The notes under the pieces were generated by a model that ran no database searches, was not told where the DNA came from, and worked only from the letters and a program-made list of their open reading frames with translations. The translations under genes were made by a program, and so were the position numbers. Below are positions 8,938-18,326 of a stretch of 64,000 bases of DNA, piece by piece. Position 1 is the stretch's first letter; each line of letters begins with the position of its first letter. The DNA is from Bacteroidota bacterium. GTDB lineage: Bacteria > Bacteroidota > Bacteroidia > Bacteroidales > Paludibacteraceae. The stretch covers positions 80,803-144,802 of the forward strand of contig JAEWUM010000033.1 of the NCBI GenBank assembly GCA_023459355.1, read 5' to 3'.

Positions 8938-11900
8938 ATGAACCGTATTACCCTCATCATCATGCTGGTCCTGGGCTTTGTGTCTGTTAACGGACTGTTT
9001 TCTCAGGTGAATGAATTTACTCATCCATTCATCCTTTCATTCGAGAAAGGCATTCAACCCGTTTTGGCAGAGCCCGGTTCTTTTGTATCTGTTTCCGGTA
9101 AGCATTTCAAACATGGAAAGCAAAGTTTGCACTGGCAATGGAACAATTCAGGTGATTCGTGGCGGATAAAACAAACGGTTCCCTATGCACCGGTTAATCC
9201 GCACAACGATAATTCGGTGGCTACTTTTGTTTTTTGGGTTTATGCCCCACAAACCTATACAGATGGAAAACTGATTTTTAGTTTTTATAAAGAAGATGAA
9301 CTATGTTCCTGGTTTGAATACAAACTTGGGTTTCAGGGATGGAGTGGTGCCTGGGTGGCCTTCGACCGGGATATGCAGGGAAATCCGCAGGAAGGTATGG
9401 ATGAACTGCGTGTTAGGGTAGAAGGAGCCAAAAATGGAACATTGTATTTCGATCACATCATTTTGTCTTCTTTTCAGGATGTCCGTCATCATACGGCTGA
9501 TTTCCAGGCGCCTTTCATCAATGCCGGGACTACCAATCACTGGCTGACATTACTGGAATCCTGGCAGAAAAAATGTGACCTTCCATTGCCGGATGAAATT
9601 ACTGCACAACAAATCTCAGATATCCGTATAATAGAAAACAGGTTGGTTACCATTCTGATGAACAGAACTAAACCGGTTTCATTGGCGCAACTGACAAAAA
9701 AATATAAGCTGTATCAGGTTCGTTATCATCAGGATAGTAGTATAAGCGGATTACCCGTTTTTTTTGAGCGCTATGGAGAAACCTATGAGCGTATGGGAGC
9801 AATCCGCTATAATTTGCTTTATGACAATGAAATGGGGTTAAGTAAGCTGAATAAGCTGATGTTCGACATGGCTGTCACATATCGAAATACTTCCGGTAAA
9901 GAAGACAAAGAAACCATTGCCGGCATGTATATCAACCTGATGCGCCACATGCTTGATCAGGGATTCAGAGCCGGCAGCGCCATGGGTACCTTGCATCACC
10001 TGGGTTACAGCATGCGTTTGTATTATGCATCGGCTTTGCTGATGCGTGATGTATTGATTCATAGTCAATTGGATGAATCGGTACAACAAGCTATGGAATG
10101 GTTTGCCGGTACAGGTGAAATCAAAACAAAACCAACGATATCGGGGATGGATGTAGATGCGTTTAATACATCGCTGACTGGTCGTTTGGCAAGTATCCTG
10201 ATGAAAGCAGATTCACCTGAAAAAATACGATACCTGAGAGCATTTACCCGGTGGGTGAATAACGGACTTCAGTATGCTGACGGTACACTGGGAACATTCA
10301 AGGTTGATGGCACCATGTTTCATCACCGGCATAACTATCCAGCGTATGCAGTAGGCGGACTTGAAGGTGCTGTGAATGCAACCTGGATACTGCATAATAC
10401 TACTTTTGCCATTGAAAAATCCGGTCATGAGAACCTGAAAAATGCGCTTCTGGCCATGCGTTATTATTGTAATTTGATGACCTGGCCATTATCACTTTCG
10501 GGTCGTCATCCCGATGGTGAAGGTCAGCTTATTCCGGGACATTACGCCCGTTTAGCATTGTTGGGAACACCCGACGGAAAAGCCGTTGTTGATAAGGAAA
10601 TGGCTGCTGCCTATCTCAGACTTATTCAAGATTCGGTGACCCCGGATGCACGGGAATTTCGCAAAATGGGTGTTTCTCCTGAAAAATCACCGGAAGGAAA
10701 CCGTACTTTTCCTTATTCTAACTTGTCGGTACACCGGCGCAACCACTGGATGGTTACCGCCATGGGGCACAGCCGTTATATATGGGCTACAGAATCATAT
10801 GTCGGAGCCAACCTCTATGGAAGGTATCTGAATCATGGTCACCTGCAAATCATGGCAACGGGTAATCCAGTCTCTAATTTCGGTTCAGGTTTCAAGCAGG
10901 AAGGATGGGACTGGAATCATTTTCCGGGTACCACTGCTACTGAACTTCCCATGAAAGAACTACGGGCAGATATTAAAAATTTAGATGCCGATTCGGGATA
11001 TGAAGAGTTGCTTTTATCCGACGAAGCTTTTGCTGGTCCCATCAGCATAGGCAACAGAAATGGCACTTATGCCATGAAATTACATGAACATGACAAATAC
11101 AACGGTTCTCTTCGTGCCCGCAAATCGTTTTTCTTTTTCGATAACCGGGTCATTGCATTGGGAAGTAATATTCGTTCCGCTTTACCTGAGCAGGAAGTGC
11201 ACACAACCTTGTTTCAGGTATATCAGCCGGCCGAAATAAAACCGATGTTGCTTCATGGAAAGAAAATCAATACGTTCCCGGTTCAAAAATCCATCAACAA
11301 AAAACTAACTGAAATATCCGATGGACTAAATAACCATTTCTTTGTAAGAAATGCTGAAGTAAAGCTTAGTAGAAGTGTGCAGCATTCATTTCACGAAGAA
11401 ACCGATGCCCCCACGCAGAATCCCTTTTCATTGGCCTGTATCAATCACGGCAAAATGGCTGCTACTGACCGCTATGAATACATGGTACTCATTCAGCCGG
11501 ATGTTAAATCACTAAAATCAATGCGTAAAGCAGTCACCTCACAAAACAAGTTTCCTTATCAGGTATTGCAACAGGATTCTATGGCACACATTGTACACGA
11601 TCGTGCTACCAATACTACCGCTTATGTTTTCTTCGAAGCCGGATGTTATCAGGATGATAGCCGCTCGGTTGAAGTTAATATCCCCGCTTTGGTCATGACC
11701 GAAACACTTGCCGGCAATCAACTGCGTCTCAGTATAGCCGACCCCGACCTGCGTTTTTACGAAGGTCCGGCCGACGAACAATACGACGAAAATGGCAAAC
11801 GCATCGAGCGAAGCGTTTATTCACGCGACTGGATTAACAACCCCTCTCAACCTTCGGTAATAAAATTAACCCTCCGGGGCAACTGGCAATTGGCTGAACA

Positions 11901-12003
11901 ATCGGAATACATCCGGATTGTATCAACTTCAGCAGGAAAAACAACTTTTGAAGTGAGTTGTCAACATGGATTGTCGAGGGAGGTGATGTTGAAAAACAAA
12001 TGA
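8938..12003 (+). CDS. PL8 family polysaccharide lyase without T9SS tail
   Basis: This 1021-residue third member of the PL8 set has a signal peptide ending near LFSQ, the N-terminal galactose-binding-like domain (LSFEKGIQPVL, YFDHIILSSF), the helical toroid and beta domains. The catalytic set is complete: His463 and Tyr470 (FHHRHNYPAY), Arg523 (SGRHP) and Glu619 (WATESY). NLYGRYLNHG and GWDWNHFPGTT are conserved. Unlike the other three PL8 proteins it stops right after the lyase C-terminal domain (SCQHGLSREVMLKNK), with no sorting tail, so it is predicted to be periplasmic and to act on imported oligosaccharides. It starts 3 bp after the repeat hairpin at 8852-8934. Confidence 0.88.
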   Translation: MNRITLIIMLVLGFVSVNGLFSQVNEFTHPFILSFEKGIQPVLAEPGSFVSVSGKHFKHGKQSLHWQWNNSGDSWRIKQTVPYAPVNPHNDNSVATFVFWVYAPQTYTDGKLIFSFYKEDELCSWFEYKLGFQGWSGAWVAFDRDMQGNPQEGMDELRVRVEGAKNGTLYFDHIILSSFQDVRHHTADFQAPFINAGTTNHWLTLLESWQKKCDLPLPDEITAQQISDIRIIENRLVTILMNRTKPVSLAQLTKKYKLYQVRYHQDSSISGLPVFFERYGETYERMGAIRYNLLYDNEMGLSKLNKLMFDMAVTYRNTSGKEDKETIAGMYINLMRHMLDQGFRAGSAMGTLHHLGYSMRLYYASALLMRDVLIHSQLDESVQQAMEWFAGTGEIKTKPTISGMDVDAFNTSLTGRLASILMKADSPEKIRYLRAFTRWVNNGLQYADGTLGTFKVDGTMFHHRHNYPAYAVGGLEGAVNATWILHNTTFAIEKSGHENLKNALLAMRYYCNLMTWPLSLSGRHPDGEGQLIPGHYARLALLGTPDGKAVVDKEMAAAYLRLIQDSVTPDAREFRKMGVSPEKSPEGNRTFPYSNLSVHRRNHWMVTAMGHSRYIWATESYVGANLYGRYLNHGHLQIMATGNPVSNFGSGFKQEGWDWNHFPGTTATELPMKELRADIKNLDADSGYEELLLSDEAFAGPISIGNRNGTYAMKLHEHDKYNGSLRARKSFFFFDNRVIALGSNIRSALPEQEVHTTLFQVYQPAEIKPMLLHGKKINTFPVQKSINKKLTEISDGLNNHFFVRNAEVKLSRSVQHSFHEETDAPTQNPFSLACINHGKMAATDRYEYMVLIQPDVKSLKSMRKAVTSQNKFPYQVLQQDSMAHIVHDRATNTTAYVFFEAGCYQDDSRSVEVNIPALVMTETLAGNQLRLSIADPDLRFYEGPADEQYDENGKRIERSVYSRDWINNPSQPSVIKLTLRGNWQLAEQSEYIRIVSTSAGKTTFEVSCQHGLSREVMLKNK

Positions 12004-12091
12004 GGTTTAGGTGGTTGATTGACATTGGAATATCGGGTGGTAAAGATGAAATTTCAGCATGTAAGTATGATTAGATATAAAATAAAATACC

Positions 12092-12877
12092 ATGAAACAG
12101 CTTGCATTATTATCCTTTTTATTTTTTTCTTTGAGTTTTTTCCCCCAGGAAACTGAAGATTATATGGATTTGTTGTCGGATACGATATGGTTAAATGCTT
12201 CAAGGAAGAAAATTCAAAACAAAGATTCAGCAGTTTATTTTGCGATTCTCAGTAAAGAAAATCCCGAATCACAAAAAGTAATCAGCAAAACCTATTTCGT
12301 TTCAGGGCAAATACAGGAAGTGGTAAATTATTCTAGCTTAAAACCGAAAACCATCGACGGCAAATATCAAATTTATGCTGAAAATGGTCAGTTGCTGTAT
12401 GATGCGGATTATAAAAACGGTAAAAGACATGGGCAACTTCTAACGTTTTGGAAAAACGGGACTCCGAAGCGAATAGATAACTACCGGAATGGAGAATTTA
12501 TTGATGGAACTTGCTTTGATATAGATGGTAGAGAGATTGAATACTTTCCCTATTGGATAAAACCCAAATACAAATATGGAGAAGAAGCCCTATTAAAATA
12601 TCTTCTGAAGAATACCTTTTATCCTCCGGAACTTAGTCATATTGTTGGCGGCAAAGTTGTCGTATCTTTCGTGGTAGATGTCGATGGAAATATTGTAGAT
12701 GTCAAACTGCTAAAAACATCCTTAATTGATGCATTCGATGAGGAGGCTTTACGTGTTGTCAGAAATATTCCTAAAGGTAGTTTTATTCCGGGGAAACGTG
12801 ATGGAGAGCACGTAAGGTTTAGAATGAGAATGCCAATTAATTTCAAACCTTCATTTCTGAAACAAAACAACAAATAA
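12092..12877 (+). CDS. TonB C-terminal domain protein with MORN/YwqK-like repeats
   Basis: This 261-residue protein has an N-terminal hydrophobic segment (residues 4-19) that could be a signal peptide or an anchor. Residues about 75-150 contain YwqK/MORN-variant repeats (IYAENGQLLYDADYKNGKRHG, FWKNGTPKRIDNYRNGEF). Residues about 165-255 form a TonB C-terminal domain (GGKVVVSFVVDVDGNIVDVKLL, DEEALRVVRNIP). Such MORN-plus-TonB_C proteins are widespread in Bacteroidota, and their role in energising receptors is usually unproven. The position between the left PL8 block and the SusC gene suggests, but does not show, a function with the nearby TonB-dependent transporter. No proline-rich spacer typical of a canonical TonB is seen. 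Confidence 0.75.
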   Translation: MKQLALLSFLFFSLSFFPQETEDYMDLLSDTIWLNASRKKIQNKDSAVYFAILSKENPESQKVISKTYFVSGQIQEVVNYSSLKPKTIDGKYQIYAENGQLLYDADYKNGKRHGQLLTFWKNGTPKRIDNYRNGEFIDGTCFDIDGREIEYFPYWIKPKYKYGEEALLKYLLKNTFYPPELSHIVGGKVVVSFVVDVDGNIVDVKLLKTSLIDAFDEEALRVVRNIPKGSFIPGKRDGEHVRFRMRMPINFKPSFLKQNNK

Positions 12878-12910
12878 CCTTGAATCAAATAATCTAAATT
12901 ATAGCAGGAT

Positions 12911-13174
12911 ATGGAATTTAAATCACCGCTCACCATTTTTGTCACCTTTTTACTGACACTACTAAATACTCTTCTGGCGCAACGCAATCCGGTAGAAATT
13001 AAGATTGCTTTTGAACAGGATAGGAGTCTGTCATTCAACTCAGTCAATCATGATTTCGTAACCATTAATGTTCCCGAAATAAATGGTTACATGGCACGTG
13101 GCAGTATTCCTTATTATGGTATGATTGGAGTCGGGATCTCTCCCCAAAAACAGGATTGTTTCTCTATATATTAG
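12911..13174 (+). CDS. Hypothetical secreted small protein, possibly a gene remnant
   Basis: An 87-residue frame with a convincing signal peptide (hydrophobic residues 7-22, cleavage near TLLAQ) followed by about 60 residues I do not recognise. It starts 33 bp after the TonB-like gene and stops about 200 bp before SusC. The mature part (VEIKIAFEQDRSLSF, INVPEINGYMARG) has no motif or repeat. It could be a genuine small periplasmic protein or the 5-prime remnant of a longer gene truncated by a nonsense mutation; nothing clearly continues it downstream. Confidence 0.4.
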   Translation: MEFKSPLTIFVTFLLTLLNTLLAQRNPVEIKIAFEQDRSLSFNSVNHDFVTINVPEINGYMARGSIPYYGMIGVGISPQKQDCFSIY

Positions 13175-13236
13175 AGCCTTTAGGAGCAAATATGAAGTAA
13201 AGGAGAACTTATTCAATCGTGTTTGATTGTTTTTAG

Positions 13237-13263
13237 CACAAAATTGACATTTTATTAAACAGA
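13237..13263 (+). promoter_or_regulatory. Candidate HTCS operator upstream of SusC
   Basis: This 27-bp stretch, with core ACAAAATTGACATTTT, matches the motif at 31044-31070 at 21 of 27 positions. The -7 element of SusC begins 70 bp downstream. In the other two sites this distance is 29 bp; the 41-bp difference is close to four helical turns. A role as the regulator's binding site is inferred from recurrence only. Confidence 0.45.
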
Positions 13264-13332
13264 AATAAAATCTCAAGTTTGAAATTAAAGGATTTAAAAA
13301 CAAAGATGAAATGTTATGTTGTATTGTAAACA

Positions 13333-13340
13333 TAACTTTG
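13333..13340 (+). promoter_or_regulatory. Bacteroidota -7 promoter element for SusC
   Basis: TAACTTTG matches the Bacteroidota -7 consensus TAnnTTTG and lies 30 bp before the SusC start codon. No good -33 TTTG is seen at 19-21 bp upstream, as would fit an activator-dependent promoter. Confidence 0.5.
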
Positions 13341-13370
13341 CGATACAAATTACATTTAAATTACATACGA

Positions 13371-16300
13371 ATGAAAAAATTAAAACATTTTTTTGTTTTT
13401 GGACTATTAATGCTGCAGGTTACGAGCCTGATTGCACAAAAACAAGCGGAAGTTATCGGGAAAATTGTTGATTCGGAAGGCCTGGAAGCTACCGGTGCAA
13501 CGATTGTAGTGAAAGGAACCCAAACAGGAACTGTCGCGGATTATCAGGGAAATTACAAAATCACTGTTCCGGACAATCAGAATTCTGTTTTGGTTTTTTC
13601 TTTTATAGGATTAGAGACAAAAGAAATTAAGGTAAATGGCCAAAAGGTTATTAATGTTGTCCTCGAATCCAGTTCTGTTATGTTGAATGAGGTTGTTTCT
13701 GTCGGATACGGAACAATGCGCAGGAGAGATATAACAGGTTCGGTAGCATCCGTTGATACCAAGGAGTTGGAAAAGGTTCCGGTGTCGAGTATTGCTCAAG
13801 CTTTAAGCGGACGTATCTCCGGGGTGAATGTAACAGCAAATGAAGGCTCCCTTGATGCACAAGTTAACATTCGTGTAAGAGGTGGTATGTCGATCACGCA
13901 GGGGAACAGTCCGTTATATATCATCGATGGTTTCCCCAGTGAAGAATCGGCTTTTAACGCGCTGAATGCAAGTGATATTGAATCTATTGATGTGCTGAAA
14001 GACGCTTCTTCCACTGCTATTTATGGATCACGGGGCGCTAATGGTGTGGTTGTGGTAACAACAAAAGGAGGAAAAGAGGGGAGAGCTAATATCAGTTATG
14101 AGGGGTATTACGGCACGAAGAGGCTTGCTAAACAATTAGGTGTATTAAGCGGAGAGGAATTTGTGTTTTTAGATTACGAAAGACGCAATAATGAAACTAC
14201 CGCGCTGAATAAGTTTAAAAACCAATTCGGAGAATTTGCCGATATACATACTAATTATGCCGATAGGGGAGTGAATTGGCAAGATGAGACTTTTCAGCAA
14301 GCTAATTCCTGGAGTCACAAAGTAAACCTCACAGGAGGAATAAAAGGTATGAGTTACTCGGCTTCTTACTCTCATCAGCAGGAAGAAGGGGTGATGATGG
14401 AAAGCGCTATGCGGAAAGATAACCTGCGTTTCAGGCTCGATCACAGAATGACTAACCGTATACGTGTCACTGCAAACGCGAATTATACTGATCAAAAGAC
14501 ATCCGGCATGGGAACTTCCGAGGAGTCGACTAACTTTGGAAAGATGAGCCATATTATCATGTATATGCCTACTTTGGGTCTTTTGGCTACAGATGATGAA
14601 CTGAGAACTGATCCACGCATCAACAATCTGATTACCGATGATGACGGAAATACCATGCAGAATCCGGCTATTTCAGCAAAGTATGAAACTAATGATAAAG
14701 AAATGCGTATTTTTAGCGGTGGCGGCAGTCTTGAAGTCGAATTGCTGAAGAACCTGAAATTCAAGTCGACCAACGGGCTTACCTACCGTACCCAGCGCAA
14801 CAGTGTTTTTAACGGGTCGGAATCCATTAACGCTAAACGTACCAGTATCAATGCAAACATACAAAACAATGAATTGGGACGTTTTTCCACCTCAAATGTG
14901 CTTACATACGACTGGAAAAAACGTTACCATAAAATGAATTTGATGGTGGGACAAGAATATATTAAAACATGGCTTCGTACATTGAGGGTTTCTGCATCCA
15001 ATTTTCCGAACGACGATATTGGTTTGAATGATATTGGTTTAGGATTGCCGGGTACACTTGGTTCTTCTTTCAATGATGATGACGTATTAATGTCGTTTTT
15101 CTCACGTGCTTATTATAACATATCCGAGAAGTACATGCTTACCGCATCGATACGTTTAGATGGTTCTTCCAAGTTTGCTCCTAAAAACAAATGGGGACTT
15201 TTCCCGTCCGCTTCTTTCGCATGGCGTGCTTCGGAAGAAGAATTTATTAAACAAATGGGTGTGTTTTCCGATTTAAAAGTGCGTTTAGGTTATGGCGCTG
15301 CCGGAAATAACAATATACCTTCTTATCAATCAATGGCATTATGGAGCTCGGTCAATACGCCTTTAAAGGAAAGTGTAGCTCCGGGTTACGTGTTGGCCCA
15401 ATTACCTAATAAAGAACTGACCTGGGAGGCAAATACCACTTTGAACATGGGGTTGGATTTCGGTTTTTTCAATCAACGACTTATCATTACACCCGAATTT
15501 TATATCAACCGTTCCAATGACTTGTTGATTAAATCTAAAATGCCTCTTTCTTCAGGTTATGAATATATGTACCGGAATGTAGGATCAACTCAAAATACAG
15601 GTTTCGACCTGACTATTAATAGTGTAAATGTAAAGAATAAGAATTTTTCATGGACTTCTACCTTGACGCTTTCTCACAATAAAAATAAAATTCTTTCGCT
15701 GTCGGGAGAACAGTCTTATTTGGAAACATCTAACTGGGGATATAAACAGGCTGATTATTTAGTCGCGGTAGGTCGGTCTATCGGATTGATTTACGGGTTT
15801 AAAACAACAGGACTTTATCAGACGGATGATTTTGTTACCGAAGACGATGGAACTGGAAACATGGTTTTCAAAATGAATGGAGGAAAATATGTATTGAAAG
15901 ATGGAGTTGTAAACCGTGCGAATGGAGACGTTAAACCCGGTTACTGGAAATTTGTCGATACCGACGATGCTAATAAGGGCATTATTGACGACAACGACCG
16001 TCAGGTAATTGGTAATGCTACTCCGCTGTTCTATGGAGGATTAAATAATTCATTTACTTATAAAGATTTCGATTTGAGTTTCTTTATGAATTTCAGTTAT
16101 GGCAACGATGTGTTGAATGCAACGAAATTATATACATCGCTTTATGGTTGGGGCAATAAAAATACCTTGGCACTCAACAATGCCGACCACCGTTGGGTAA
16201 CTGTTGATAACGACGGGTTACCTTTGATTACGCCGGATGCCATGAATAGTGTTAATACAGGTAAAACGGTAGCTCGGTGGGATGATATGGAAAATGGAGA

Positions 16301-16577
16301 TCAGGTGATTCATTCGTGGGGAGTGGAAGACGGATCGTTTTTACGCCTTGCTAATGTCACTTTCGGATATACCTTGCCTAAAAATATCTCAAAAAAGATA
16401 TTGATCGAGAATTTACGCTTCTACGCGAGCGCTAATAATTTATATACATTTACCAAATATACCGGATTTGATCCTGAAGTAAGCACCAGAAACAGTACGG
16501 GTACCACTCCGGGTGTCGATTGGGGAGCGCATCCTCGCAGCAGGTCGTTCGTATTCGGGTTAAACGTAACATTTTAA
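13371..16577 (+). CDS. SusC/RagA-family TonB-linked outer-membrane transporter
   Basis: This 1068-residue TonB-dependent transporter imports glycan oligosaccharides across the outer membrane with the SusD encoded next. The start at 13371 (MKKLKHFFVFGLLML) gives a proper signal peptide ending near LIAQ; a longer frame from 13311 would add 20 residues overlapping the promoter. Residues about 28-110 are a carboxypeptidase-regulatory-like domain (IGKIVDSEGLEATGATIVVKG). About 120-230 is the plug (VPVSSIAQALSGRISGVNV, IRVRGGMS, DVLKDASSTAIYGSRGANGV). The rest is the beta-barrel, ending in the aromatic FVFGLNVTF. There is no STN domain, so no anti-sigma signalling is expected; control is probably through the HTCS at 27026. 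Confidence 0.96.
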   Translation: MKKLKHFFVFGLLMLQVTSLIAQKQAEVIGKIVDSEGLEATGATIVVKGTQTGTVADYQGNYKITVPDNQNSVLVFSFIGLETKEIKVNGQKVINVVLESSSVMLNEVVSVGYGTMRRRDITGSVASVDTKELEKVPVSSIAQALSGRISGVNVTANEGSLDAQVNIRVRGGMSITQGNSPLYIIDGFPSEESAFNALNASDIESIDVLKDASSTAIYGSRGANGVVVVTTKGGKEGRANISYEGYYGTKRLAKQLGVLSGEEFVFLDYERRNNETTALNKFKNQFGEFADIHTNYADRGVNWQDETFQQANSWSHKVNLTGGIKGMSYSASYSHQQEEGVMMESAMRKDNLRFRLDHRMTNRIRVTANANYTDQKTSGMGTSEESTNFGKMSHIIMYMPTLGLLATDDELRTDPRINNLITDDDGNTMQNPAISAKYETNDKEMRIFSGGGSLEVELLKNLKFKSTNGLTYRTQRNSVFNGSESINAKRTSINANIQNNELGRFSTSNVLTYDWKKRYHKMNLMVGQEYIKTWLRTLRVSASNFPNDDIGLNDIGLGLPGTLGSSFNDDDVLMSFFSRAYYNISEKYMLTASIRLDGSSKFAPKNKWGLFPSASFAWRASEEEFIKQMGVFSDLKVRLGYGAAGNNNIPSYQSMALWSSVNTPLKESVAPGYVLAQLPNKELTWEANTTLNMGLDFGFFNQRLIITPEFYINRSNDLLIKSKMPLSSGYEYMYRNVGSTQNTGFDLTINSVNVKNKNFSWTSTLTLSHNKNKILSLSGEQSYLETSNWGYKQADYLVAVGRSIGLIYGFKTTGLYQTDDFVTEDDGTGNMVFKMNGGKYVLKDGVVNRANGDVKPGYWKFVDTDDANKGIIDDNDRQVIGNATPLFYGGLNNSFTYKDFDLSFFMNFSYGNDVLNATKLYTSLYGWGNKNTLALNNADHRWVTVDNDGLPLITPDAMNSVNTGKTVARWDDMENGDQVIHSWGVEDGSFLRLANVTFGYTLPKNISKKILIENLRFYASANNLYTFTKYTGFDPEVSTRNSTGTTPGVDWGAHPRSRSFVFGLNVTF

Positions 16578-16611
16578 TTAATGCGATAACTAAGAAATAA
16601 TATTTAATCGT

Positions 16612-18270
16612 ATGAAAACAACAATTATAAATAAAAAAACAACATTCCCGGTTTTTATGACCGTGTTCATGTTTATGGTTACAGCATGTTCGGATTTATT
16701 AATGGAGAAACCGGAATCTTATTATTTTACGGAAAAAATCTTTGAAAGTCTTGATAGAGCGCAGTTGGGATTGAACGGTGTATATGCTTCCTTGGCGGGA
16801 ATCGAACATTACGGACAATGGGAAATGGCCATGGCTACTTCTGATGATATGTATTGTATCAGTGGTACAAATAGTGATGGAACTCGCCGGGATATATCTC
16901 ATTACCAACTTTCTACATCGAATGTGTGGATCTCAGACTTGTGGAAAAATAAGTACAGGGGAATTGAATCAGCCAATAGTATGCTGAATGGCTTACGCGG
17001 TATGAAAGAATATATTGATGGGGAAGAAGATGCGTTGCGTATAGAAGGTGAAGTGTTGTTTTTACGCGCCTTGCTTTCTTTTGATCTGATTCGTTATTGG
17101 GGCGATGTGCCTTATAAAACGGAACAAACAACTTTTGAGACTTCTTATTTGCCTCGTACCGATAAGGAAGTTATCTATGGTCAAATTATTGAAGATCTAA
17201 ATAAATCTAAAACCCTTTTGAAATGGGCTACAGCTACTACCAATAACGAGCGTGCCACGCAGGGTGCTGCACGCGCTTTGCTTATGCGGGTGTATCTGCA
17301 CAGAGCCGGTTATTCGTTGGATTCAGAAACAGCTCAGTATGTTATCAAGGATGAAGTGGAACGTCAAGAGTATTTCCAATTGGTTCTGGATGAATATCAG
17401 GCCTTTCTGGATAATGGATTTCATGGATTTTGTGCGGATGGATATGAACAACTCTGGAAAAACTATTGTGAAAATAAAATAGATCCGAAAGAAAGCATTT
17501 TCGAAATCGCATTTTTTACTCCTGATGGATCGAAAGAGAGCGCCGGAACTTGGGCAACTTACATTGGTCCTATTGTTGACTCTAAACATCCGTCGGGCAG
17601 AGCTAATGGTTTTTTCAGGGTATTGCCCGAATGGTTTGGTTATTATGCCGCCGGAGATGTACGCCGCGATTTGAATATGTGTAATTTTAAAGTTGGTCCG
17701 AACGGTGAACAAATACTCCAGAATAATAAAACTTATTTCCCAGGAAAATGGAGGCGCTATTGGGTAAAAGATAAACCTAAAGACCCAAATAATACGGATG
17801 TAAATTATGTGTTCTTACGTTATTCCGATGTGTTACTGATGGCTGCTGAAGCTTATAATGAACGGGGAAATGCTACAGAAGCCGTGAAACTTATTAATCA
17901 GGTACGTAGCAGGGCAAACGCTCCGGTCTGGGATGAAACTGTTGCCGGCGGTAAATATACGGACTTATTCAAAGCGCCTCAGGTAGCTGATCTTGCGTAC
18001 ATCGACGATTCTGATATGAAAGGAAAAATACGTACAGCTTTGTATTGGGAACGAGGGTTTGAGTTGTGTTACGAAGGAACACGTAAGTATGACCTGATTC
18101 GTTGGGGAATATTAGCGGAAGCGATTCAATTACATAAAAATACCAGATATGGTGCTGGTTATGCCGCTCCCCAAAACTTTCAGAAATTTAAACATGAACT
18201 GTTTCCTGTTCCTTTAAATGAAATGCAGGTGAATGTTCAATTGGAAAATAAAAATAATCCGAACTATTAA
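16612..18270 (+). CDS. SusD/RagB-family glycan-binding lipoprotein
   Basis: This 552-residue partner of the preceding SusC starts 34 bp after it. The lipobox is FMFMVTACSD. Residues about 30-110 carry the N-terminal SusD region (ESYYFTEKIFESLDRAQLGLNGVYA), about 130-150 the LRIEGEVLFLRALLSFDLIRYWGD helix pair, about 400-430 LRYSDVLLMAAEAYNERG with INQVRSRA, and the C-terminus ERGFELCYEGTRKYDLIRWG with the terminal PVPLNEMQVN. It is expected to form the lid of the SusC transporter on the cell surface. The long central insertion and substrate-binding residues cannot be judged by eye. Confidence 0.96.
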   Translation: MKTTIINKKTTFPVFMTVFMFMVTACSDLLMEKPESYYFTEKIFESLDRAQLGLNGVYASLAGIEHYGQWEMAMATSDDMYCISGTNSDGTRRDISHYQLSTSNVWISDLWKNKYRGIESANSMLNGLRGMKEYIDGEEDALRIEGEVLFLRALLSFDLIRYWGDVPYKTEQTTFETSYLPRTDKEVIYGQIIEDLNKSKTLLKWATATTNNERATQGAARALLMRVYLHRAGYSLDSETAQYVIKDEVERQEYFQLVLDEYQAFLDNGFHGFCADGYEQLWKNYCENKIDPKESIFEIAFFTPDGSKESAGTWATYIGPIVDSKHPSGRANGFFRVLPEWFGYYAAGDVRRDLNMCNFKVGPNGEQILQNNKTYFPGKWRRYWVKDKPKDPNNTDVNYVFLRYSDVLLMAAEAYNERGNATEAVKLINQVRSRANAPVWDETVAGGKYTDLFKAPQVADLAYIDDSDMKGKIRTALYWERGFELCYEGTRKYDLIRWGILAEAIQLHKNTRYGAGYAAPQNFQKFKHELFPVPLNEMQVNVQLENKNNPNY

Positions 18271-18326
18271 TTAAAAGAATGATTAAATTACTGCATCGAG
18301 AGTTCTATGCATAAAAAACAAATCGT

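Noticed and set aside
13311..13370. Longer SusC start
   Set aside because: It adds a non-signal leader that overlaps the -7 element TAACTTTG; the Met at 13371 begins a standard signal peptide.
16577..18270. Possible pairing of two SusD genes with a single SusC
   Set aside because: The first SusD is cut by the window start and its own SusC is expected just upstream, so a missing SusC cannot be claimed.
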